Shown here in pieces: positions 21,110 through 31,530 of a DNA stretch of 64,000 bases (position 1 is its first letter; every line of letters starts with the position of its first letter). The position numbers and the translations under genes were made by a program. Source of the stretch: Rhizophagus clarus (taxonomy: Eukaryota > Glomeromycota > Glomeromycetes > Glomerales > Glomeraceae); assembly GCA_015698045.1 (NCBI GenBank), contig BLAL01000083.1:188501-252500 (forward strand), given 5' to 3'. The notes below the pieces were generated by a model that saw only the letters and a list, made by a program, of their open reading frames with translations, was not told the DNA's origin and did no database searches.

Positions 21110-21169
21110 TTAAGCTTATTAGTCTGAAATGATCTAAGGAGTCTAGAAACTACAAAAAAAAATAAAGCA

Positions 21170-22467
21170 CAGATGGTGCCCAAAATTATCTGGCCACTTT
21201 ATTTTGCCAAAATTATGCCAATCATCACATGTTATTATGATGTAAACAAACAATAATTTTGTATTTATAATTGCAATGAACAATCCTCTGCGCCACATTT
21301 CTTCTGGAACTTTCTGGAAAAATGAAACCACTTACCCCAAAAACTCATGGTGCAATTGTTTACAGTCACATTCAAGTTACACAATTGCCAAACAACTGGG
21401 GTGTGGGAAAACAACAGTTAATGACATACTTAAACGCCTTCATGAGACTCACTTTTTAACACCAAAAAAACAAACTGGGCATCCACCACTTCTCGACTCA
21501 CCAGCTCAACAAAAACTTAAGTCCTTTATTAAAGAAAACAATGAAAATCATCGACTTTGTTCAAAAAAAATTGCGACCACTTGGACAGCCCAAACAAAGC
21601 AATCTATTTTTTGTAATACTATACACCGAAACCTTAAGAAAGTTGGATTTACAGCATGTATTCCTTATCGTAAACCTGCAATGACAGAAGCACATTGTCA
21701 GGCTCGGCTTGAGTAGGCTTATGAACATGAAAATTGGACAGAAAGAAAATGGAAAAGAGTCCTATTTTCAGATGAAAGCACTTTCACTCAATTTCAACAG
21801 GGTTAGCAGGGAATGGTATGGCGTGAACTTGGGAAGGAGTTAAATCCTAATTGTATTTCAGTTACTGTGAAACACAGTCCTAGCAAAATGTTTTAGGGTG
21901 TTTTTCCTGGAGCGGCCTTGGGCCAATTGTTCCATTAAATGGTTCAGTTACTGGCCAAACACATGCTAAAGTTATTAATGATTTTGTTGTACCTACCTTG
22001 CACACACATTTTCCACAAGGTAATGGAATCTTTCAGGAGGATAATGCTGCATCACACCGTTTAAAAGTTGCTACAGCCGCACGTGAAAATGCTGGGATTG
22101 TGACGTTTGACTGGCCAGCTCAGTCACCAGATATCAATCCTATAGAAAATATCTGGGCTGAAATGAAGATGATGATTTGATGTCATTCGCCACCACCATC
22201 TAGTATTAGTGTGCTTATGGAGTATGTTACAGATGCGTGAAATAACATTCCTCCTGAATATTATAGAAAACTGATCAAAAGTATGCTTCGAAGGGTTGAT
22301 GCAGTTATTTCCGCAAATGGAAATAGAATAAATTATTAAATTTTTGTAAATTTTAATAAAAGAAGGTATAATAAATATGTTAAACTTAAATTTTTATTTT
22401 CATCATATTTAACATATATAAGTTTTTCGAATTTGAAAAGTGGCCAGATAATTTTGGACACCATCTA
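21170..22467 (+). mobile_element. Tc1/mariner-like transposon with empty site reconstructed
   Basis: Imperfect terminal inverted repeats of about 30 bp: left AGATGGTGCCCAAAATTATC (21171) and TGGCCACTTT, right the complement with GTCCAAAATTATCTGGCCAC ending at 22467. The right flank begins TA (22468-22469); the left flank has CA (21168-21169), a probable mutated TA. The surrounding repeat unit reads AATAAAGTAGAAGG in intact copies, so the element sits exactly at that TA. Length 1,298 bp. It encodes one damaged DDE transposase. Confidence 0.85.
21276..22339 (+). pseudogene. Tc1/mariner DDE transposase, inactivated
   Basis: It reads from ATG 21276 as an N-terminal helix-turn-helix (YTIAKQLGCGKTTVNDILKR), then LFSDESTF (first Asp), QEDNAASHR (second Asp) and WPAQSPDINPIENIW (Glu), the Tc1-type D,D,E order. 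Stops: TAG 21714 where RLEWAYEHE is expected, TAG 21804 (second Gln-Gly step), TAG at 21893 (MFWG expected), TGA 22178 and TGA 22238 (DAWNNIP expected). One frameshift lies near 21900. Most stops fit a single G-to-A or C-to-T change. It would cut and paste the element at TA sites. Confidence 0.8.
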
Positions 22468-22880
22468 TAGAATGTTAATATAATGTATATGCACTTTTTA
22501 CTTAAAAAAAAATAATTTTTTTTTTTAAGCTTATCAATCTGAAATGGTGTCCAAATAAAGGAGTCTAAAAGTTACAAAAAATAAAATAAAATAGAAGGTT
22601 AGTATAATGCTTATACACCTTCTTAAAAAAAAATGAAAAAAATATTTTTTTTTAAGCTTACCAATCTGAATTGGCATTCAGAAAGTCTGGAAGTTACAAA
22701 AAAAAATAGAAGGCTATTGATATACACTTATATGCTTTCTATTTAAAAAAAATATTTTTTTTTCTTTTTTAAGTTTACCAATCTGAAATGGCATCCAGAA
22801 GGTCTAAAAAGCTATAAAAAAAAAAATAAAGTAGAAGGTCAGTATAATGCATATATGTCTTCTACTTAAAAAAAATAAAT

Positions 22881-23226
22881 TTCTTTTCTTTTATCTACAC
22901 TATGAAAAAAGACCATCCAATATTTGTGTAATATTTGTTCAATTCTGTATAAAAATCATTCAATTATTGCAGTTTTTTGGATAAAAATTACCATGTAGTT
23001 ATTTATATTGTGTTAAAAGTATACAATTTTTATACAATTGAAGATAAACTTAAATTTAAAATATAAAAAATGTTCAATTTTTGTGCAATAAAAATTTTAG
23101 GGTATAAAATTTGTATTTAAGATATAGAAAGCATTCAATTTTTGAGTAATCCTACCATATAATATTTGACCACTTTTTGGGACAAATAGACCACTTTTAA
23201 CCATCATTATGAATATATTTTCCTAA
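22881..23226. other. AT-rich spacer
   Basis: No gene. Diverged copies of a CAATTTTTGTGCAATA-like word recur at 22919-23150, perhaps the subterminal repeat of an older element. Confidence 0.35.
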
Positions 23227-23539
23227 CACAGGTCAAATAAAAAAAAATCGCCAAAAATCGGCAGTCTGATTTTTGTCTGATTTTTGGATATTTTTGTCCG
23301 ATTTGTTGCAAATTTTTGCCAATTTTTTGGCGCGAAAAGGTAACAAATGGCATTGCCGATTTGTCACAAAAAATCAGCATTCCGATTTTTAAATAGTGCA
23401 TGCAAATTCAACCAATTTATTTTCTTTATATTTATGAAGTACGACACATGCAAAAATTTATTTTTTCTCAAAAAATTTTATTCAAAGTAGTTTAATTTAA
23501 AAATTTACATGTTTTATTAATAAGAATTTATTTTAATAG

Positions 23540-25130
23540 GAAATTAATCTAAAAAAAAGAAATCTATAATGAAAGTAAAAAAATGAATCAAAGTAAAGAA
23601 ATGTGTTAAAAAATAAGAATAACAATAAAGAAAAAAATGAAATAAAAGAAATGGAGGGAAATGAAAAGAAGTAAGGGGAAACAAAAAAAAATGAAAAGAA
23701 TACAAAGGTAAAGAAAATGAAAGGAATGAAGAAGGAAATGTAAGAAAAAAGGATAGTGTAATATAAAAAAAAAACAAAAAGAATAGTAGGAAAACATAAA
23801 GAAACGAAAAGAGAGAAGGGAGATATAAAGGAGCGAAAAAAAAGGAGGGGAAAACGTAAAGGAACAAAAAGAAAGGAAGGAAATGTAGAAGAACAAAAAA
23901 AAAGGAGAAAATGCAAAATAACAAAACGAAAAAAAGGGGAAACATAAAGTGATGAAACAAAAAGGAGAGTGAAATGTAATAGAACGAAAAAAATGAAAGG
24001 TAAAACGTAAAAAAAGAAAAAATAAAGGAAACATGAAGAAATGAAAGAGAAATGTGAATATACAAAAGAATTGAAGGGGAGATGAAAAGAATGAAGAGAA
24101 GTGAAAAGAAACAAAAAGCAAAAAAGAGACAAAATAAACCGAAAGGTGGGTGAAAAGAAAAGAATGAAGGGGGAAGTGAAAATAAACAAAATAAATAGTA
24201 GGAAAACATAAAGAAACGAAGGGAAATGTAAAGGAACGAAAAGAAAGAAGGGGGAAACGTAAAGGAATGAAGGGAAAATGTAAAGGAACAAAAAGAAAGG
24301 AAAGAAATGTAAAAGAACAAAAAAAAAAGAAGGAAATGCAAAGGAACAAAACGAAAAGAAGGGGAAACATAAAGTGATGAAACAAAAAGGAGTGAAACGT
24401 AATAGAACGAAAAAAATGGAAGGCAAAATGTAAAAAAAGAAAAATAGAGGAAACATGAAGAAATGAAAGAGAAATGTGAATATACAAAAGAATTAAAGGG
24501 GAGATGAAAAGAATGAAGAGAAGTGAAAAGAAACAAAAGGAAACAAAAGAAACAAAGTAAACCGAAAGGTGGGTGAAAAGAAAAGAATGGAGGGAGAAGT
24601 GAAAATAAACGAAAAGAATAGTAGGAAAACATAAAAAAATGGAAAGAAAAGAAGAGAAATGTAAAGGGACAAAAAGAAAGAAGGGGAAATGTAAAAGAAC
24701 AAAAAGAAAGGAAAGAAATGTAAAAGAATAAAAAAAAAGAGGAAATGAAACGAAAAGGGAAAGGAATGAAATGAAAAGAAGAGGGAAGCGTAAAGGGTGA
24801 AATGAAAAGAGGGAAAATATAAAAAATAAAATAAAAAAAGGAGGAACGTAAAGAGACGAATGAAAAGGAGATGAAACGTAAAGGAATAAAGCAAAAATGA
24901 GGGCAAATGTAAAGTGATGAAACGAAAAGGAGGGTTAAACGTAATAGTCGAAAAAAAAATAGAAGGAAAAACGTAAAAAAAAAGAAAAAAAAGAGGAAGA
25001 AATAAAAGAAAAATGTGAATATACAAAAATAATTGAAGGGAGACGAAAAGAATGGAAAACAAACGAAAAGAAACACAGGGGATAAAAGAAAAAATGAAAG
25101 AAAAGTTAGTAAATAACGAAATGTAATCGA
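23540..25130 (-). repeat. Purine-rich minisatellite (pyrimidine-rich on minus)
   Basis: Irregular repeats of about 25-30 bp built on GAAATGTAAAGGAACGAAAA, with a higher-order direct duplication of about 422 bp (ACATGAAGAAATGAAAGAGA at 24031 and 24453). The long minus-strand ORFs here (up to 510 codons, nearly all Phe/Ser/Leu) are by-products of the strand bias and not credible proteins. On the minus strand it lies directly downstream of cassette array C. Confidence 0.8.
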
Positions 25131-25194
25131 TCATAAAAAAAATAAAATGAAATAAAAAGAAACATACTTGTAAAGAAGCCCAATTACTAAAAAC

Positions 25195-25850
25195 GTTTGA
25201 TCGGAACCTGCAAAAAAAAAATAGATTCGTTAGTAAAACGTTTCCTAAAAAAAAAAAGAAAAAATAAAGTTTCAAAAATTTCAAAACTTACATTCATTAC
25301 GCCCACGGCTATCGTCCAAGAATCGAAGACTGGAAACTATAAAAAAAAAGATGGAAACGTTAGTAAAAACGTCTCCTAAAAAAAAATAAAGAAAAAAAAG
25401 TTTCTAAAATTTCAAAACTTACATTCATTACGCCCACGGCCATCGTCCAAGAATCGAAGACCAGAAGCTACAAAAAAAAAAGACGGAAACGTTAGTAAAA
25501 TATTTCCTAAAAAAAAAAGAAAAAATAAAGTTTCGAAAATTTCGAAACTTACATTCATTACGCTCACGGCCATCGTCCAAGAATTGAAGACCAGAACCTA
25601 CTAAAAAAAAAGACAGAAACGTTAGTAAAAACATCTCCTAAAAAAAACAAAGAAAAAATAAAGTTTTGAAAATTTCGAAACTTACATTCATTACGCCCAC
25701 AGCCATCGTCCAAGAATCGAAGACCGGAAGCTACAAAAAAAAAAGATGGAAATATTAGTAAACGTTTCCTAAAAAAAAAAAGAAAAAATAAAGTTTCAAA
25801 AATGAAATTTCGAAACTTACATTAATTACGCCCATCATCTAAGGAGAGAA
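25195..25850 (-). repeat. Tandem exon-like cassette array C
   Basis: Five copies with spacing 131, 130, 133 and 135 bp (donor sites at about 25286, 25417, 25547, 25680, 25815). On the minus strand each has a T-run ending TATAG or GTAG, then a 45-nt segment including TTCGATTCTTGGACGATGGC and CGTGGGCGTAATGAAT, then GTAAGTTT. One frame of the cassette is open and reads SGLRFLDDGRGRNE. The segments are far better conserved than the A-rich DNA between them and look like duplicated intron-exon modules. Confidence 0.7.
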
Positions 25851-26350
25851 AAAAGAGATATTGGTACGTTTCTAAAACTATTAATAATAAAACCTATTGT
25901 CAATTTGCCTTTCCAAAATCTTCAAGGCTGCATTCTACAAAAATGGAAAAAAGAAAGAAACATTAGAATGTTTTTTTAACACGAAACTCGCCGTTTTTAC
26001 AATAAAGCTAAAAAATTTTTTTTAAAATTAAATAAAAAAAAATTCGTTTTTTAAATTAAATAAAGTTAAAAAAAAATTCATTTTTATGTTAAATAAAAAA
26101 AAATTCATTTTTTTAGATTAAATAAAAAAAAATACAGCTTCTTTGGATGACTGGTGTGTACCAACTTTTTGTTTGTTTGTTTTTTTATTTAAAGAAATAC
26201 ATTTTAACGGTTGCTTTTTTTTATTTGTAAATGAGCAGAAAGAAAAAAATGAAACGTAATAAGCAAAAATAAAAAAAAATTATCAATAAATCAGTAAACA
26301 AATGATGTAATTATATAGTCAGCCAATTAAAGATGATTATTTTTGATTAA

Positions 26351-26585
26351 AAAATCGGCAGAATTATATAAAAATTGGCAGAATTATATAAAAATCGGCA
26401 GAATTATATAAAAATTGGCAGAATTATATAAAAATTGGCAGAATTATATAAAAATTGGCAGAATTATATAAAATCGGCAGAATTACATAAAAATTGGCAG
26501 AATTATATAAAAATCGGCAGAATTACATAAAAATCGGCAGAATTATATAAAAATCGGCAGAATTATATAAAAATCGGCAAGAGCA
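26351..26585. repeat. 20-bp tandem repeat AAAAATYGGCAGAATTATAT
   Basis: About 12 near-perfect head-to-tail copies, some with one base deleted, of AAAAATTGGCAGAATTATAT or its TCGGCAG variant. It is interpreted as the subterminal repeat block of the CACTA-like element ending at 26629, where transposase would bind. Confidence 0.85.
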
Positions 26586-27619
26586 TATTAAAATAAAGCA
26601 AATTCTGATTTTTTTTCATTCGATCTGTGAAGTCGTTAACCGTCAAAAAGATTAACCTGCAAAAGAAAGTGTTAACGTTAATTAACAAAAAAAAAATTGA
26701 CAATGCTGAAAAAAAAACTTACCAGAAGCTTCCAAGCCAAGAAAATAAGCACTTACAAAAAAAAGAACGTTATTTAATGCTGTTTTATAATAAAAAAAAT
26801 GATTTTAAAAAATAAAACATACTGAAAGTAACAAAAGTAAAAAGCGGCAAAAAATTAAAAAAAAAATCGTGTATAAAAAAACAAAATAAACAATTAATTT
26901 AGAATCACGTGATAGGAGTAGCAAAAAATCATGTACCACCCAGGATGATACCAATAATTTTTCTTAAAAATTATAGTAAGAAATTATTAGTTAAAAAATA
27001 GTAATAATTTTTATTTTACATATAGAAATGATTTTCACTATATGTAAAATAAAAATCATTACCATTTTTTAACAAGCAATTTCTTACTAACTAGAGGTCT
27101 GTTACAAATGCAGTTTTTTTCGCATATTTCCCTTAACTAGAAGAATCTAAAATTTAGCATTATTTTATTATAAAAATCTTTAATCTAATTTTATTCAAAA
27201 AAACCTTATACTAAAAAATTATAAAACACTGGTCAAAATCGTTGCTATCGGGTACATATCGGGTACATATCGGCTACCTGATATGTATCCGATATGTGTG
27301 AAATATGTGTATGCTATTTAATAATACTACACATATCAGGTACCTGATATGTACCCGTCAGATGCAGAAAAATGGTGACATATAACATACATATTGGGTA
27401 CATATCTCATACATATTGGGTAGTTAAATATCGGTTACATATCATAGATTTATTGGATACCCAATATATTTTAAAAAAATATCGGACAGATATTATACAC
27501 TTATCGGATAGTGCTAATAAGTATCCTATATATACCCGATATGTATCCTATTTGTATTTGAAATATAAGCATAATTTCATAATTTTCACACATATCGGAT
27601 AGCCGAAAAGTATAGCATT

Positions 27620-29539
27620 TATGGGGGTATTAATAGTAGTAGATTTATAATTTAAATACAATTGTAATTTAAAAGTAATTTAATTCATTTAATTGTAATT
27701 ACTGAAAGTTTTATTTATATTTTCAATCGATAATAAAAAAAAATATTATACAAAAAATATTATAAAAAAAATTCACTACTCTTTACACAAATTTACAATT
27801 AATGTTCACTTGTTTGCTTGTTTTCATTTCATTATATCTATTTAATTTGAAAGAAAGTAAAATGTTAATAATAAAAGTGTTAGTATGAATATTAGTAGAA
27901 GTGTTAGTAAAAGAAAAGAAACGTTAATAAAAAAATTTTTACATTAGAAAGTGTTAGTATTAATATTAGTATGAAAGTTAGTAGAAGTAGAAAAAGAACA
28001 TCAATAAAAAAAAATATAAAGTATAAGTATTAATGTTAGTGTTAATATTAGTAGAAGTGTTAGTAAAAGTAAGGAATAAAAAATGTTTAACAGTAGAACA
28101 TTGTTAGTAGGAACGTTAGTAGGAGTAAACACATTAGAAAAAAATATTAGTAAGAGTGTTAACAGGATGGAAAAAGAAATTTCAACAAAAAATGTACCTT
28201 TGTATTTATTTTTTAGAAAAACCAATAAAGTAAAAAACTCGATAGTAGAACATTGTTTAGGACGTTAGTGAGAAGAAATACATTGGAAAAATATATTAAT
28301 AAGAGTGTTAAGAATAACATAATAATGGGAAAAGAAATTTCAACAAAAAATATACCTTTATTTTTATTTTTTTAAACAAAAACAATAAAGTAAAAATTTG
28401 AGAGAGAGAGAAAAAAGTTTTGAAAAAAAAAACGATAAATAAATAATTAAATCGTGATCGTGCAATCACATGATCAACAAAATTATCAATTTTTATTGGT
28501 TATTTGGGTAATATTATAAATAACATAATAATGGGAAAAGAAATTTTAACAAAAAATATACCTTTATCTTTATTTTTTAGACAAAACAATAAAGTAAAAA
28601 TTTGAGAGAGAGAGAAAAAGTTTTTGAAAAAAAAAAAAAAAAATACGATAAATAAATAATTAAATCATGATTGTGCAATCACATGATCAACAAAATTATC
28701 AATTTTTATTGGTTATTTGGGTAATATTATATTCAGCCACATCAGCCACAAAATTGGTCACCTATCGAATGCACAAGTCAATATTAGCGAAGAAGCACAA
28801 ACTTAATTATTCACTATTCGTGCTCAACTTGAGTTGATAAAATTATTAAAAAATCACTGATTTTATTAAATTTATCAGAATTTTTATACCTAATTAAAGA
28901 TGATTAAATTAAGTTTTACTACCGATTTCATTATAATGTTACCAACTTTTTTGTTAATCTTCAATATTTTATTTGGAATTTAAATTGTTCACTTTGAACT
29001 CGAGTTGAACTCGAGTTTAACTCGTTCGCTCAAAATCTTTGTGTAATGTATTGTAAATCTGTAATTGTTTTATTTGTAATCTATAATTGGCAAAAGCTTA
29101 TTATAAACCAAAATAAAAAACACTATTTATTTATGTATCTGTATTATTAGATTTTACCTTTTTTAGATTTGATATATAATTAAAAAGAAGACCTTTATCT
29201 TGATATTTTGGAATCACGATCATAACAATTGACTTTAGGTCAAGTTTAATTTGTTCGTTGTGATTGATTGTATTGTAGATCCGTATCTGTATTATAATTA
29301 ATATAAAGAAGACAGATCATAACAATCATGACATATTTGAGAAATTAGAACAATTTACGTAAATGTTCTTGAAGGGTAATTAATATAATAATACAAGGTG
29401 ATAAAAAATTGTTTATAAAAAGAAGTTTCATCTTTTTTTTTTTCTTACAATAAATTTGTTGTTGTTATTTTTATTATATATTCTTTTTCTTAAAATTTGT
29501 TGCTGTTATTTTTTATTATTATATATTCTTTTTCTTAAA
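27620..29539. other. AT-rich interior of the CACTA-like element
   Basis: No gene is supported. It holds GTTAGTAGAAGTGTTAGTA-type simple repeats (27860-28290), a 207-bp tandem duplication (separate entry), and palindromic GAACTCGAGTTGAACTCGAG-like words near 28998. Confidence 0.4.
28315..28735. repeat. 207-bp tandem duplication
   Basis: Two copies start at about 28315 and 28522. Each contains AACATAATAATGGGAAAAGA, a GAGAGAGAGA run and TCACATGATCAACAAAATTA. The copies differ by a few substitutions and A-run lengths. No coding content. Confidence 0.75.
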
Positions 29540-30142
29540 ATGCCCGCAAATTGGACTGATGCAATAACTGAATATTTAATAAGATATAAGAGGTAAAAAA
29601 TTAAATGAAAACTAATAAATAACTTTGATCATATTCTAGTTTTTTTTTCTCTTACGTTTCCTGATCTAAAAATTAAATAAATAATGTAAAGGAGAAGGAA
29701 CAACTATTACCATGACATACCTGAGAGGGACCGCTCTGAATTCTGGGAGAGCTAGCTCGAAGAATTCAGAGACAGTTCCGCATGAGGTTTACTGGCCAAC
29801 AGGTAGAAAGAAAGTGAAGAAACTTGGTCAGGAATTTTAATGTTAGTAAAATAATAATAAATCATAAAAAAAAAAATAAAAAAAAATAAAAAATTAATAG
29901 TATTAATATTTTTAGAATTTCTGTGAATGGAGGAATGGTGCGCGAAATGGAAGGTAGTCCCGGGAAGGAGAAAGATATTATAGGCAGTTCCGCACAAGGT
30001 TTTGGAACAGACCTGGTAATTATTAAGAATTTTTTTAATTTATATTTAAGTTATTTAAGTTCTAAATTTATATATATTTCTTAGGGAACCACCACAGTCG
30101 TAGGCGGCGTAGAAACACTGTGCATCGGCAGCCTCAGAATCT
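29540..30142 (+). pseudogene. SANT/MADF-like DNA-binding gene in the CACTA-like element, damaged
   Basis: Four exons join in phase: 29540-29592 (MPANWTDAITEYLIRYK), 29692-29802 (HDIPERDRSEFWES, then RRIQRQFRMRFTGQQ), 29916-30015 (EWRNGARNGR, then GERYYRQFRTRFWNRP) and 30085-30142 (HHSRRRRRNTVHRQPQN), all with GT-AG borders. A TAG with a one-base slip at 29749-29755, a TAG in exon 3 and a gap where the LVRDYH segment should be make it a pseudogene. It belongs to the family of 5797-6025. Lying between subterminal repeats, its intact relatives might bind those repeats, as TnpA does in CACTA elements; that is inference only. Confidence 0.65.
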
Positions 30143-30305
30143 GTAAATTATATTTTTTTATTTTTATTTTTTTTTTATTTTGTATTTTTTATATTTTATT
30201 TTTATTTTTATTTTTTATTTATATTTTTATATTTTTATTATTTTTATTATTATTATTTTTTATTTTTTATTATCTTTTATTATTATTATTTTTTATTAAA
30301 TATAT
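30143..30305. other. Low-complexity T/A spacer
   Basis: T-rich TTTTTATTATTATT sequence with no gene. Confidence 0.6.
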
Positions 30306-30460
30306 GGGGTCTTTGCAATAGAAAGGTACGAAACTCAAAAAAAAATAAAAATTTAATTAATATTAAATTTACACTTATTTTAGTATAAAAAACATAATTA
30401 GCATATAAAGTAAATTTAAAAAATTTTTTGAGTTTCGTACCTTTCTATTGCAAAGACCCC
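30306..30460. mobile_element. Foldback MITE with perfect 37-bp inverted ends
   Basis: GGGGTCTTTGCAATAGAAAG continues to GGTACGAAACTCAAAAAA on the left, and its exact complement ends at 30460. The 155-bp unit would fold into a long stem with an AT-rich loop. Flanks are TATAT/ATATA, compatible with a short TA-rich target duplication. The perfect arms show recent insertion relative to the damaged DNA around it. Confidence 0.8.
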
Positions 30461-30989
30461 ATATATATATTTTATATAGTCATCTAATTATTATTTTAAT
30501 ATTTTTACTATTTTATTATTTGAAATTAAAAAATTCGACCTCAATTATAAGTAATTAAAGCTTATTATAATAAATTGCTTTTATTTAATAAACATTCATT
30601 TTTTTTTTATTAAAGTATTAATTAAATAAACAATCTGTCGTCATATATTATATAATATATTGTAATGATGAAATGTCTCCAATAAATTTTTAAAAAAGGT
30701 ACATTTAGGCGTGACAGATCTAATACCGCTGATTCTTCCAAAATGTTACTAAAATCTTTCCATAGATCAAATTGAGAGAACTAATCTATCAATTTACAAT
30801 ATAAAATCTTGAAATAATCTTTCACATTTTCAAAATACATGATCAAAGTCATTTTGCTAAACTGCCGAAACCTTTTGGCGTTTACATGCAATAGTTTCAG
30901 CATTTTAATTTAATTTAACGATTATTGATTATCATGATCAATCTATTTTTACGGTTTTCTAAACCATGATTTTTTTTTATTTTTTTTTT

Positions 30990-31530
30990 AGGTTGCTGGA
31001 CTCCCGGACTTGAAATGTAAGTTGGAAGGGATGGAGAATTTTTTTTAATATTAAAGAAACGTTACTAACGTTTCTTTATTTTTTTTTAGGTTGCTAGCCT
31101 TCTTGGACGAACCAGACTTGGGAAATGTAAGTCGGAAAGGGTGGTGATTTTTTTTAATATTAAAGAAATGTTACTAATGTTTCTTTCTTTATTTTTTTTA
31201 AGTTGCCGGCCTTCTTGGATGAACCAGACTTGGGAATGTAAGTTAGAAAGGGCGGGGGATTTTTTTTTAATATTAAAGAAACGTTACTAATATTTCTTTC
31301 TTTATTTTTTTTAGGTTGCCGGCCTTCTTGGACGAACCAGACTTGGGAATGTAAGTTGGAAAGGGTGGTAATTTTTTTTTAATGTTAAAGTAACGTTACT
31401 AACATTTCTTTCTTTATTTTTGTCAGATTGCTGAACTCCAGACTTGAAATGTAAGGAGGAAGGGAGGGATATTTTTTGAATATTAAAGAAACAGTTTTAA
31501 CGTTTCTTTTATTTATTTTAGGTTGCAGTT
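30990..31530 (+). repeat. Tandem exon-like cassette array D
   Basis: Six copies at about 30991, 31089, 31202, 31315, 31427 and 31521. Each has a T-run ending in TAG (AAG or CAG in single copies), then a 36-37-nt segment such as TTGCCGGCCTTCTTGGACGA plus ACCAGACTTGGGAAT, then GTAAGTTGGAAAGGG. Exon-like and donor parts are conserved; a frame reads LPAFLDEPDLGN, recalling FLDDGRGRNE of array C. It lies downstream of the SANT/MADF-like gene on the same strand and could supply extra 3' exons. Confidence 0.65.

Larger units (their letters stand above)
21110..22880 (-). repeat. Tandem exon-like cassette array A (split by the Tc1 element)
   Basis: About four copies of a roughly 100-bp unit. On the minus strand each unit has a pyrimidine tract, a short segment such as CTTCTGGATGCCATTTCAGA (33 nt in the copy at 22770-22815), and a donor-like GTAAGCTT or GTAAACTT; the copy near 22530 has ATAAGCTT. 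Between cassettes lies GTAGAAGG...CTTCTACTT, an inverted repeat able to fold. The first copy (21110-21169) is cut by the Tc1 insertion and resumes at 22468. The same unit forms array B at 32.5 kb. Confidence 0.7.
23227..26629. mobile_element. CACTA-like non-autonomous element (tentative)
   Basis: The left end CACAGGTCAAATAAAAAAAA (23227) matches the inverted right end, which reads CACAGATCGAATGAAAAAAA from 26629. Both ends are followed inward by iterated AAATCGGCA/AAATTGGCA words: scattered from 23248 to 23395 on the left and in a 20-bp tandem array at 26351-26585 on the right. Short CAC-type ends with subterminal repeats are the hallmark of the En/Spm (CACTA) superfamily. The expected 3-bp target duplication is not evident (TAA left, AAG right), which lowers confidence. 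The interior has minisatellites and cassette array C but no transposase. Confidence 0.5.

Noticed and set aside
23533-25284. Long minus-strand ORFs (263-510 codons) rich in Phe, Ser and Leu, looking like membrane proteins
   Set aside because: They overlap in all three frames of a purine-rich minisatellite; the composition reflects strand bias and tandem repeats, with no domain or start context.
26351-26585. CRISPR-like array
   Set aside because: The 20-bp units are directly adjacent with no unique spacers, and the context is eukaryotic transposon DNA.
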